A DNA stretch of 25,434 bases from an uncultured Marmoricola sp. (GTDB lineage Bacteria > Actinomycetota > Actinomycetes > Propionibacteriales > Nocardioidaceae). Location: NCBI RefSeq assembly GCF_943913695.1, contig NZ_CALTZE010000047.1:1-25434 (forward strand), in the 5' to 3' direction. Below are positions 15,235 to 22,643 of this stretch, piece by piece (positions within the stretch are counted from its first letter, which is position 1; every line of letters starts with the position of its first letter). Below the pieces are notes generated by a model. That model was not told the DNA's origin. It was given only the letters and a program-made list of their open reading frames with translations, and made no database searches. A program made the translations under genes and the position numbers.

Positions 15235-15957
15235 GTGTTCACCGACATCTTCCTGCCCGAGGTCCTGGGCACGGCCACACTGCTGCTGCTCGGCTGCGGC
15301 GTCGTGGCCAACGCGGTGCTGCCGAAGACCAACGGCTTCGCCGGCGGCTTCTTGATGATCAACTTCGGGTGGGGCATCGCGGTCTTCAGCGGCGTCTACG
15401 TCGCCTACAAGTCCGGCGCCCACCTCAACCCCGCCGTGACGATCGGCCTGCTGGCCACCGGCGACTCCGGTCTCTCCGCCGCCGACGTGGTCGTCTACCT
15501 GGTGGCCCAGCTCATCGGCGCATTCATCGGCGCGGTGCTCTGCTGGGCGGCCTACAAGAAGCACTTCGACGACCCCGAGGCCGACGAGGGCTCCAAGCTC
15601 GGCGTCTTCAGCACCGGCCCCGGCATCCCGTCGTACGGCTGGAACGTCGTGACCGAGGTGATCGGCACCTTCGTGCTGGTCTACGTGATCGTCGCCTTCG
15701 GCAGCACCCCGAGCGGCCTCGGCCCGCTCGCCGTCGGCCTGCTCGTCGTCGGCATCGGCGCCAGCCTGGGTGGCCCCACCGGCTACGCCATCAACCCGGC
15801 CCGTGACCTCGGCCCCCGCATCGCCCACGCCCTGCTGCCGATCCCCGGCAAGGGCTCGAGCAACTGGGCCTACTCCTGGGTGCCGATCGTCGGTCCCCTC
15901 ATCGGTGGCGCGCTCGGTGGCTTCCTGGCCTCCGTCATCGGCTACCCGGCCGCCTGA
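15235..15957 (+). CDS. glpF: Glycerol uptake facilitator (aquaglyceroporin)
   Basis: Membrane channel for passive glycerol entry. The 240-residue protein shows the MIP-family fold: hydrophobic helices around the two half-helix motifs HLNPAVT (63-69) and INPARDLGPR (186-195). Asp191 after the second NPAR is typical of glycerol-conducting members as opposed to strict water channels. The start is ambiguous. I chose the GTG at 15235 (VFTDIFLPEVLG) because homology begins there and AAGGGA lies 5 nt upstream. An in-frame GTG at 15187 with GGGGAG upstream would add 16 polar residues. The gene lies 82 bp before glpK on the same strand and shares a divergent control region with glpD, consistent with a glycerol regulon. 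Confidence 0.93.
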   Translation: MFTDIFLPEVLGTATLLLLGCGVVANAVLPKTNGFAGGFLMINFGWGIAVFSGVYVAYKSGAHLNPAVTIGLLATGDSGLSAADVVVYLVAQLIGAFIGAVLCWAAYKKHFDDPEADEGSKLGVFSTGPGIPSYGWNVVTEVIGTFVLVYVIVAFGSTPSGLGPLAVGLLVVGIGASLGGPTGYAINPARDLGPRIAHALLPIPGKGSSNWAYSWVPIVGPLIGGALGGFLASVIGYPAA

Positions 15958-16039
15958 GTGCCCGCCCGACAGTCCACCTGACCCACCCGACTGCCCGACC
16001 AGCCCGCTCGTCCCACCACTCCCGGAGGAAACCACCCGC

Positions 16040-17554
16040 ATGGCCACCTACATCATGTCCATCGACCAGGGCACGACCAGCACGCGCGCGATGATCTTCG
16101 ACAAGTCCGGCTCCGTGGTCTCCGTCGACCAGGTCGAGCACGAGCAGATCTTCCCCAAGGCGGGCTGGGTCGAGCACGACCCGATCGAGATCTGGGAGAA
16201 CACCCGCAAGGTCATCGGCGGCGCGCTGGCCAAGGCCAACCTCAACAGCAAGAACATCGAGGCCGTCGGCATCACCAACCAGCGCGAGACCGCGGTGGTG
16301 TGGGACAAGACCAACGGGCAGCCGGTCTACAACGCCATCGTCTGGCAGGACACCCGCACCCAGAAGATCGTCGACCGGCTCGCCGGCGACGAGGGCACCG
16401 ACCGCTACAAGGAGGTCTGCGGCCTGCCGCTCGCGACGTACTTCTCCGGACCCAAGGTCACCTGGATCCTGGAGAACGTCGAGGGCGCCAAGGAGAAGGC
16501 CGAGGCCGGTGACCTGCTCTTCGGCAACACCGACACGTGGCTGATCTGGAACCTCACCGGTGGTGCTGAGAACGACGGCGTCCACGTCACCGACGTGACC
16601 AACGCCAGCCGCACCATGCTGATGAAGCTGCACGACCAGACCTGGGACGAGTCGATCGCCTCCGACATGGGCATCCCGATGTCGATGCTGCCGGAGATCA
16701 AGTCGAGCTCCGAGGTCTACGGCGAGTGCAAGCCCGGCGTCATCAGCGGCACCCCCATCGCCGGCATCCTCGGTGACCAGCAGGCCGCCACCTTCGGCCA
16801 GGCGTGCTTGGAGAAGGGCACCGCCAAGAACACCTACGGCACCGGCAACTTCATGCTGCTCAACACCGGCACCGAGCAGGTGCCCTCGGAGAACGGCCTG
16901 CTGACGACGATCTGCTACAAGATCGGCGACCAGGAGACCGTCTACGCCCTCGAGGGTTCCATCGCCGTCACCGGCTCGCTGGTGCAGTGGATCCGCGACA
17001 ACCTCGGCATGATCTCCTCGGCCCCGGAGATCGAAGAGCTGGCCAAGGGTGTCGACGACAACGGCGGCGCCTACTTCGTGCCGGCGTTCTCCGGCCTCTT
17101 CGCACCGCACTGGCGTCCCGACGCCCGCGGTGCGCTCGTCGGCCTGACCCGCTACGTCAACAAGGGCCACATCGCCCGGGCCGTGCTGGAGTCGACGGCC
17201 TTCCAGACGCGTGAGGTGCTCGACGCGATGAACGCCGACTCCGGCGTCCCGCTGACCGAGCTGCGCGTCGACGGCGGCATGGTCGTCAACGAGACGCTGA
17301 TGCAGTTCCAGGCCGACATCCTCGGCGTCGACGTGGTGCGGCCCAAGGTCGCCGAGACCACCGCCCTGGGAGCGGCGTACGCCGCCGGCCTCGCCGTCGG
17401 CTACTGGGAGAGCACCGACGAGATCACCGAGAACTGGGGCGAGGACAAGCGCTGGAGCCCCCAGATGGACGAGTCCGAGCGCGAGCGGCTCTACCGCAAC
17501 TGGAAGAAGGCCGTCACCAAGACCCTCGACTGGGTCGACGACGACGTGGAGTAA
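16040..17554 (+). CDS. glpK: Glycerol kinase
   Basis: FGGY-family kinase that phosphorylates glycerol with ATP, trapping it in the cell as glycerol-3-phosphate for GlpD. The 504-residue length is standard. Visible motifs are DQGTTSTRAMIFD (9-21), GWVEHDPIEIW, TNQRET and GILGDQQAATFGQ with the catalytic Asp (about 246). GTGNFMLLNTG and the sugar-kinase signature LRVDGGMVVNETLMQFQAD near the C-terminus complete the set. The ATG at 16040 is preceded by GGAGGAA with 9-nt spacing. It is probably co-transcribed with glpF. Its codons favour efficiently translated C-ending forms. Strong hairpins follow the stop at 17559-17583 and 17669-17701. Confidence 0.97.
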   Translation: MATYIMSIDQGTTSTRAMIFDKSGSVVSVDQVEHEQIFPKAGWVEHDPIEIWENTRKVIGGALAKANLNSKNIEAVGITNQRETAVVWDKTNGQPVYNAIVWQDTRTQKIVDRLAGDEGTDRYKEVCGLPLATYFSGPKVTWILENVEGAKEKAEAGDLLFGNTDTWLIWNLTGGAENDGVHVTDVTNASRTMLMKLHDQTWDESIASDMGIPMSMLPEIKSSSEVYGECKPGVISGTPIAGILGDQQAATFGQACLEKGTAKNTYGTGNFMLLNTGTEQVPSENGLLTTICYKIGDQETVYALEGSIAVTGSLVQWIRDNLGMISSAPEIEELAKGVDDNGGAYFVPAFSGLFAPHWRPDARGALVGLTRYVNKGHIARAVLESTAFQTREVLDAMNADSGVPLTELRVDGGMVVNETLMQFQADILGVDVVRPKVAETTALGAAYAAGLAVGYWESTDEITENWGEDKRWSPQMDESERERLYRNWKKAVTKTLDWVDDDVE

Positions 17555-17558
17555 GGGC

Positions 17559-17583
17559 CCGGGACCGAGGAACGAGGTCCCGG
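17559..17583 (+). terminator. glpK-proximal terminator hairpin
   Basis: CCGGGACC (17559-17566) and GGTCCCGG (17576-17583) form a perfect 8-bp stem with a 9-nt loop, 4 nt after the glpK stop. No T-tract follows. The loop region includes GAGGAACGAGG, a word also found in the repeat at 25233-25296. Confidence 0.5.
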
Positions 17584-17641
17584 ACCAGGCCCGAAGGTCG
17601 AGGAGCCGGACCCAGACCCGACGCAGGAGGGACTGGGCCCG

Positions 17642-17935
17642 GCGTCTCGAGGCCCGGTGAGCCGACAGACGGCCGCGACTCCAGGGAGGGGTCGCGGCCG
17701 TCAGTCGCGTGCGGGGTCTCGAGGCTCGCTGCGCTCGCACCTCGACCAGCCCCAGCCAGTCGCGTCCGGGGTCTCGAGGCTCGCTGCGCTCGCACCTCGA
17801 CCACCCCAGCGCTCCCGAGGTGGTCGAGGTGCCCGAGCCCCCAGGCGAGGGCCTCGAGGCCCGGTGAGACGACAGCCGGCCGCAACTCCAGGGAGGGGTC
17901 GCGTCCGGGGGTCTCGAGGCCGCGGCCGCTCTTCT
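17642..17935. repeat. Second intergenic cluster of structured repeats
   Basis: The roughly 430 bp between glpK and the next gene contain no gene. Contents in order: a perfect 11-bp-stem hairpin at 17669-17701 (ACGGCCGCGAC/GTCGCGGCCGT, 11-nt loop), which may back up glpK termination; a 55-bp tandem duplication (about 17702-17756 and 17757-17811), each copy bearing CTCGAGGCTCGCTGCGCTCG then CACCTCGACCA; the motif GGTCGAGGTGCCCGAGCCCC at about 17822, also present four times beside argH; and a diverged second copy (about 17851-17907) of the sequence at 17642-17697. The shared words show that it belongs to the same family as the clusters at 12.7-13.3 kb and 25.2-25.4 kb. Confidence 0.88.
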
Positions 17936-17969
17936 GACACACCGGTGGACGTCCGATGAGTCTCGGCGT

Positions 17970-17983
17970 ACCGACTGGTCGGT
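17970..17983. promoter_or_regulatory. Palindromic operator-like site
   Basis: ACCGACTGGTCGGT is two perfect 6-bp half-sites around a 2-bp centre, ending 6 bp before the start codon at 17990. Palindromes of this size and composition are typical of TetR-family operators in actinobacteria. No TetR gene is in the window, so the regulator is unknown. Confidence 0.5.
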
Positions 17984-17989
17984 GTCCGT

Positions 17990-18523
17990 ATGAGCTCTCC
18001 CACCGCCCGGACCATCGCCCGCACCGGCCGAGGCACGGCCAGCCCCGAGGACGACGCCGTGGGTGCCGCGTCGTGGGACGACGTGGCCACGCTGCTGCGC
18101 GCCGGTGAGGGCACGTCGTGGCTCAGCGTGCGCGGGCGCGACGGCGGGGTGCACACCCGCCCACTCTTCGCGGCGTGGACAGGCTCCTCGTTCGTCTTCG
18201 CCACCAAGGACGGCGCGGTGAAGGCCGGTCACCTCTCCGCGGACGGCGCGGTCTCTCTGGCCATCGACCTCGGCGAGCTCCACCTGGTCGTCGCCGGCGC
18301 AGCCGCGCGCCTCACTGCCACCGCCGACCTCGAGCGCGCCTCGCGGGCGATGTCGGAGGTCTACGAGTGGCCGACCGAGGTCGTGGGCGAGGAACTGGAC
18401 GCGGAGTACGCCGCCCCGACCTCCGGCGGTCCGCCGTTCCAGGCCTGGGAGATCACCCCGACGACCGTGCACGCCTTCCCCACCGCCGACCAGGTCGAGC
18501 CGACGCGCTTCGACTTCGCCTGA
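17990..18523 (+). CDS. Pyridoxamine 5'-phosphate oxidase-fold (flavin-type split-barrel) protein
   Basis: A 177-residue protein of the FMN- or F420-binding split-barrel superfamily. WLSVRGRDGGVHTRPLFAAW (about 44-63) followed by SFVFATKDGAVKAGHLSADG is the usual strand-turn-strand region contacting the flavin, and PPFQAWEITPTTVHAFP near the C-terminus is typical of small actinobacterial members. The substrate is unknown; it is not a canonical PdxH. The ATG at 17990 has no recognisable Shine-Dalgarno, and a palindromic operator-like site lies directly upstream, so the mRNA may be nearly leaderless. It converges on argG with only 8 bp between stop codons and belongs to neither neighbouring pathway. 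Confidence 0.82.
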   Translation: MSSPTARTIARTGRGTASPEDDAVGAASWDDVATLLRAGEGTSWLSVRGRDGGVHTRPLFAAWTGSSFVFATKDGAVKAGHLSADGAVSLAIDLGELHLVVAGAAARLTATADLERASRAMSEVYEWPTEVVGEELDAEYAAPTSGGPPFQAWEITPTTVHAFPTADQVEPTRFDFA

Positions 18524-18531
18524 GCGCCGGG

Positions 18532-19965
18532 TCAGTCGGTGCCGACCTCCATGGCGGCGTCGTCGAGGAGGCGGTCGGAGGCGTCGCCCTCGGCGGCCTC
18601 GTTGCGCGCGATCCGGTCGTAGCCGCCGGGCTCGAGCTCGCCGTAGAGCGTGCCGTGCTCGACCAGCACCTGGCCCTGGTCGAGCGGCTGGGCGGCATAC
18701 TGCTCGAGCTTGTCGCGGGAGTCGGCGATGTCGAGGTTGCGCATCGTCAGCTGGCCGATGCGGTCGGTGGGACCGAAGGCGGCGTTGTCGGTGCGCTCCA
18801 TGGAGAGCTTGTCGGGGTGGTAGGAGAAGTTCTCCCCCGATGTGGCGAGCACGGTGTAGTCCTCGCCACGGCGCAGCCGCAGCGTCACCTCGCCGGTGAC
18901 GAGCGAGGCGATCCAGCGCTGGATGCCCTCGCGGATCATCAGCGCCTGCGGGTCCAGCCAGCGGCCCTCGTAGAGCAGCCGGCCGAGCTTGCGACCCTCG
19001 GAGTGGTACTGCGCGATGGTGTCCTCGTTGTGCACCGCGTTGAGCAGCCGCTCGTACGCCGTCCACAGCAGCGCGATGCCGGGGGCCTCGTAGATGCCGC
19101 GCGACTTGGCCTCGATGATGCGGTTCTCGATCTGGTCGCTCATGCCGAGCCCGTGGCGCCCGCCGACGGCGTTGGCCTCCATCACCAGTGCTACAGGGTC
19201 CTCGAAGCGGACGCCGCCGATCGCGACGGGGCGGCCCTGCTCGAAGCGGACGGTGACGTCCTCGGTGGGGATCTCGACCGCGGGGTCCCAGAACTTCACG
19301 CCCATGATCGGCTCCACGGTCTCCAGGGAGACGTCGAGGTGCTCGAGGGTCTTGGCCTCGTGTGTGGCGCCCCAGATGTTGGCGTCGGTGGAGTAGGCCT
19401 TCTCCTGGCTGTCGCGGTAGGGCAGGTCGTGCTCGACGAGCCACTGGCTCATCTCGGCGCGCCCGCCGAGCTCGGTCACGAAGTCGGCGTCGAGCCAGGG
19501 CTTGTAGATCCGCAGCTCGGGGTTGGCCATCAGGCCGTAGCGGTAGAAGCGCTCGATGTCGTTGCCCTTGAAGGTCGAGCCGTCGCCCCAGATGTCGACG
19601 CCGTCCTCGTGCATCGCGCGCACCAGCATGGTGCCGGTGACGGCGCGGCCCAGCGGGGTGGTGTTGAAGTAGGCGCGGCCGCCGGAGCGGATGTGGAAGG
19701 CGCCGCAGGCGATCGCCGCGAGACCCTCCTCGACCAGCTGGGTGCGGCAGTCGACGGCGCGCGCGAGCTCGGCGCCGTAGAGCCTGGCCCGGTCGGGCAC
19801 GCCGCTGATGTCGGGCTCGTCGTACTGCCCGATGTCGGCGGTGTAGGTGCAGGGCACGGCGCCCTTGTCGCGCATCCAGGCGACGGCGACGGAGGTGTCG
19901 AGTCCGCCGGAGAAGGCGATGCCGACCTTCTCTCCGACGGGCAGGGAGGTGAGGACCTTGCTCAC
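18532..19965 (-). CDS. argG: Argininosuccinate synthase (long, E. coli-like type)
   Basis: Joins citrulline and aspartate with ATP to give argininosuccinate. The 477-residue product has the ATP-binding P-loop AFSGGLDTS (17-25) and the family stretches YFNTTPLGRAVTGTMLVRAM, GDGSTFKGNDIERFYRYGL and GMSDQIENRIIEAKSRGIYE. Sequence and length (about 450-480) match the E. coli-type ArgG and not the roughly 400-residue type of Streptomyces and Bacillus. The GTG at 19965 is preceded by AGGAG with 8-nt spacing. It lies 34 nt downstream of argR in the same operon and is the last gene, converging on the split-barrel gene. The C-terminal 20 residues are acidic. Confidence 0.96.
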   Translation of the reverse strand: MSKVLTSLPVGEKVGIAFSGGLDTSVAVAWMRDKGAVPCTYTADIGQYDEPDISGVPDRARLYGAELARAVDCRTQLVEEGLAAIACGAFHIRSGGRAYFNTTPLGRAVTGTMLVRAMHEDGVDIWGDGSTFKGNDIERFYRYGLMANPELRIYKPWLDADFVTELGGRAEMSQWLVEHDLPYRDSQEKAYSTDANIWGATHEAKTLEHLDVSLETVEPIMGVKFWDPAVEIPTEDVTVRFEQGRPVAIGGVRFEDPVALVMEANAVGGRHGLGMSDQIENRIIEAKSRGIYEAPGIALLWTAYERLLNAVHNEDTIAQYHSEGRKLGRLLYEGRWLDPQALMIREGIQRWIASLVTGEVTLRLRRGEDYTVLATSGENFSYHPDKLSMERTDNAAFGPTDRIGQLTMRNLDIADSRDKLEQYAAQPLDQGQVLVEHGTLYGELEPGGYDRIARNEAAEGDASDRLLDDAAMEVGTD

Positions 19966-19999
19966 GGGTGGTGCTCCTAGGACGTGGGGGGTGTGGTGG

Positions 20000-20539
20000 T
20001 CACAGGGGCCGGACCTGGCCGCCGACGGCGATGCCGCCGTGGGCCAGGTCCACGAGTCGTCGGGCGACGGCGGCGCCGCCCCCGGAGTCGCGGGCGATGA
20101 CCAGCACGGTGTCGTCGCCGGCGATGCAGCCCAGCACGCCGGCGAGCTCGGCCTTGTCCATCGCCGAGGCCAGCAGCTGCGCGGCGCCGGGGGGCGTGCG
20201 CAGCACCACGAGGTTGTCGTTGGCCTCCGCGGAGACGAGGAGCTCCTCGCACCAGCGCGCGAGCCGGTGCTCGCTGGCCGCGGTCTCCCGCGGCGGAGCG
20301 GGGGCGCGGTCGCCACCCTCGGCCGGCACGGCGTAGACCAGCGCGCCGGAGACGGCGCGGACCTTGACGGCGTCGAGGTCGACGAGGTCGCGCGAGAGCG
20401 TCGCCTGGGTGACGACGAAGCCGTTGTCGGCGAGCAGCTCGGCGAGCTCGGCCTGCGAGCGAACCTCCTGGGTCTCCAGCAGGTGTACGACGAGCTGCTG
20501 ACGGGCGCTCTTGGTGTGCGGGATCTGGGCCTGGCTCAT
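20000..20539 (-). CDS. argR: Arginine repressor/regulator
   Basis: Hexameric arginine-sensing transcription factor of the ArgR/AhrC family, expected to repress this operon when arginine is plentiful. The 179-residue product has an N-terminal winged helix with EVRSQAELAELLADNGFVVT (25-44) and the recognition segment QATLSRDL (45-52). The C-terminal oligomerisation/arginine-binding domain contains GCIAGDDTVLVI (137-148), where most homologues read GTIAGDDT. A Pro/Arg-rich linker (about 75-90) joins the domains. The ATG at 20539 overlaps the argF stop (ATGA, 20536-20539). No ARG box was recognised in the window; the operon promoter probably lies near or beyond the right edge. Confidence 0.95.
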   Translation of the reverse strand: MSQAQIPHTKSARQQLVVHLLETQEVRSQAELAELLADNGFVVTQATLSRDLVDLDAVKVRAVSGALVYAVPAEGGDRAPAPPRETAASEHRLARWCEELLVSAEANDNLVVLRTPPGAAQLLASAMDKAELAGVLGCIAGDDTVLVIARDSGGGAAVARRLVDLAHGGIAVGGQVRPL

Positions 20540-21471
20540 CGGCTCAGGACCTCCGGGCGCAGCAGTGCGGCGAGCACGGCCTTCTGCACGTGTCGCCTGT
20601 TCTCCGCCTCGTCCCAGACCACGCTGCGCGGTCCGTCGAGCACCTCGGCGGTGATCTCCTTGCCGCGGTAGGCCGGCAGGCAGTGCAGCACGATCGCGTC
20701 GGCGGCACCGCGCGCCAGCATCGCGGAGTCGAGCTGCCAGGCGCCGAAGACGCGCGCCCGCTGCTCCGACTCCGCCTCGCGGCCCATCGAGACCCAGGTG
20801 TCGGTGACAAGGACACCGGCGTCCGTGGCGGCCTCGGCCGGGTCGGCGACGAAGTCGGCCGTGCCCCCGGTGGTGGCGCCGATCTCGGCGGCGCGGGCGA
20901 GCACGCCCGCGTCGGGGTGGTAGCCCTCGGGCCCGCTCACGCGCACGTGCATCCCGGCGGTCGCGCCGGCCAGCAGCAGGCTGTGGGCCATGTTGCTCGC
21001 CGCGTCGCCGAGGAAGGTGAGGGTCTGGCCGGGCAGCGGCCCGCGGTGCTCGCGCACGGTGAGCAGGTCGGCCAGCGCCTGGCAGGGGTGGAGCTCGTCG
21101 GTGAGGGCGTTGACGACGGGGACGCCGGCGTACGCCGCCATCTCCTCCAGGCTGGTCTGGGCGAAGGTGCGCCACACGATCGCCGCGGCCTGCCGTCCGA
21201 GCACTCGCGCGGTGTCGGCGACCGACTCGCGCACGCCGATGCCGGCCAGGGCACCGTCGATCGTCATCGGGAAGCCGCCCAGCTCCGCCACCCCGGCGGC
21301 GAAGGACGCCTGGGTGCGCAGCGTCGGCTTGTCGAAGACCAGGGCGACCACCTGGGGTCCCGCCAGCGGGCCATGGGAGTACGGCGCCGCCTTGAGCTCC
21401 GCGGCCAGGTCCAGCACCGCGGTCTGCTCGGCCGGCGAGAGGTCGTCGTCGCGCAGGAAGTGCCGGGTCAT
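20536..21471 (-). CDS. argF: Ornithine carbamoyltransferase (variant carbamoyl-phosphate loop)
   Basis: Transfers the carbamoyl group to ornithine to make citrulline. The 311-residue product has HPCQALADL (128-136), the ornithine-side SMG loop in DTWVSMG (224-230) and HCLPAYRGKEI (263-273). The carbamoyl-phosphate loop reads KPTLRT (48-53) where the canonical enzyme has a Ser-Thr-Arg-Thr version. Arg and the final Thr are kept, while Ser becomes Thr and the second residue Leu. GDAASNMAHS (155-164) also deviates from the usual GDGxNN form. Operon context and the intact SMG/HCLP motifs still favour the ornithine enzyme over an acetylornithine or other paralogue. The ATG at 21471 overlaps the argD stop and its own stop overlaps argR. 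Confidence 0.9.
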   Translation of the reverse strand: MTRHFLRDDDLSPAEQTAVLDLAAELKAAPYSHGPLAGPQVVALVFDKPTLRTQASFAAGVAELGGFPMTIDGALAGIGVRESVADTARVLGRQAAAIVWRTFAQTSLEEMAAYAGVPVVNALTDELHPCQALADLLTVREHRGPLPGQTLTFLGDAASNMAHSLLLAGATAGMHVRVSGPEGYHPDAGVLARAAEIGATTGGTADFVADPAEAATDAGVLVTDTWVSMGREAESEQRARVFGAWQLDSAMLARGAADAIVLHCLPAYRGKEITAEVLDGPRSVVWDEAENRRHVQKAVLAALLRPEVLSR

Positions 21472-22643
21472 GGCAGGTCCTCGGCGTAGGCGGCGTCGAG
21501 GATGCCCGGCCACGCGGCCAGGAAGGCGTCGGCCTGCTCGCGGGTGAGCACGAGCGGCGGCGCGAGCCGGATCCGGTCGGGCGTGGGCGGGTTGACGATG
21601 AAGCCCGCGCTCAGCGCGTGCGCCGCGACCTGGGCCGAGCGCGGCTCGCTGAGGCTGAGCCCGACCAGCAGGCCACTCCCCCGCACCTCGGTGACGCGGT
21701 CGTCGGCGAGCAGCCCGTCGCGCAGGTGGGCACCGAGCTCGGTGGCGTGCTGCAGCAGCCCGTCGCGCTCGATGGTCTCGATGACCGCGAGCGCGGCCCG
21801 GGTGGAGACCGGGTTGCCGCCGAAGGTGGTGCCGTGGTTGCCCGGGGCGAAGATGTCGGCGCTCTCGCCCAGCGCGATCAGCGCGCCGATCGGGATGCCG
21901 CCGGCGAGGCCCTTGGCGACCGTCACGAGGTCGGGCACGACGCCGCTGGCGGCGTGGGCGAACCACACCCCCGAGCGGCCCATCCCCGTCTGCACCTCGT
22001 CGAGCCACAGCAGCGCACCGCGCTCGGAGGTGATCTCGCGGGCAGCGCGCAGGTAGTCGTGGGCCGCCTCGTTGACCCCCGCCTCGCCCTGCAGCGGCTC
22101 GAGCACCACGGCGGCCGTCCGGTCGCTGACGGTCGCGCGCAGCGCGTCGACGTCGCCGAAGGGCACGAAGGTGACCTCTCCCGGCAGCGGCTCGAACGGC
22201 TCGCGATAGGCGGCCTTGCTGGTCAGCGCCAGGGCCCCCATGGTGCGGCCGTGGAAGCTGCCCTCCATGGCGACCAGGTGGGTGCGGCCCGTGAGGCGGG
22301 TCAGCTTCAGCGCCGCCTCGTTGGCCTCGCTGCCGGAGTTGGCGAAGAAGACCTTGCCGGGGTGGCCGACCAGCTCGAGCAGCCGCTCCGCGAGTGCCAC
22401 CTGCGGCTCGGAGGTGAAGAAGTTGGAGACGTGGCCGAGCGTGCGCAGCTGGTCGGTGACGGCCTCGACCAGCGCGGGGTGGTTGTGACCCAGCGCGTTG
22501 ACCGCGATGCCGCCGAGCAGGTCGACGTAGGCCGTGCCCTGGTCGTCCCAGACCGTCGCGCCCTCGCCCCGCACCAGCGCGAGCTTGGGCGGCCCGAAGG
22601 TGTTGACCAGCGAGGCGGCGTAGCGCTCGTGGAGGTCACTCAT
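21468..22643 (-). CDS. argD: Acetylornithine aminotransferase
   Basis: PLP enzyme converting N-acetylglutamate semialdehyde to N-acetylornithine with glutamate as amino donor. The 391-residue product is a class III aminotransferase: NSGSEANE (102-109) binds the PLP phosphate, FHGRTMGALALT (130-141), DEVQTGMGR (215-223) contains the pyridine-binding Asp, and TVAKGLAGG holds the Schiff-base Lys (about 244). GTTFGGNP is the usual downstream signature. The ATG at 22643 lies inside the end of argB (8-nt overlap, 22636-22643), implying coupled translation. The stop overlaps the argF start by 4 nt. Confidence 0.96.
   Translation of the reverse strand: MSDLHERYAASLVNTFGPPKLALVRGEGATVWDDQGTAYVDLLGGIAVNALGHNHPALVEAVTDQLRTLGHVSNFFTSEPQVALAERLLELVGHPGKVFFANSGSEANEAALKLTRLTGRTHLVAMEGSFHGRTMGALALTSKAAYREPFEPLPGEVTFVPFGDVDALRATVSDRTAAVVLEPLQGEAGVNEAAHDYLRAAREITSERGALLWLDEVQTGMGRSGVWFAHAASGVVPDLVTVAKGLAGGIPIGALIALGESADIFAPGNHGTTFGGNPVSTRAALAVIETIERDGLLQHATELGAHLRDGLLADDRVTEVRGSGLLVGLSLSEPRSAQVAAHALSAGFIVNPPTPDRIRLAPPLVLTREQADAFLAAWPGILDAAYAEDLP

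Noticed and set aside
17555..17640. A small protein gene after glpK
   Set aside because: The short open frames have no ribosome site and consist of hairpin and repeat sequence.
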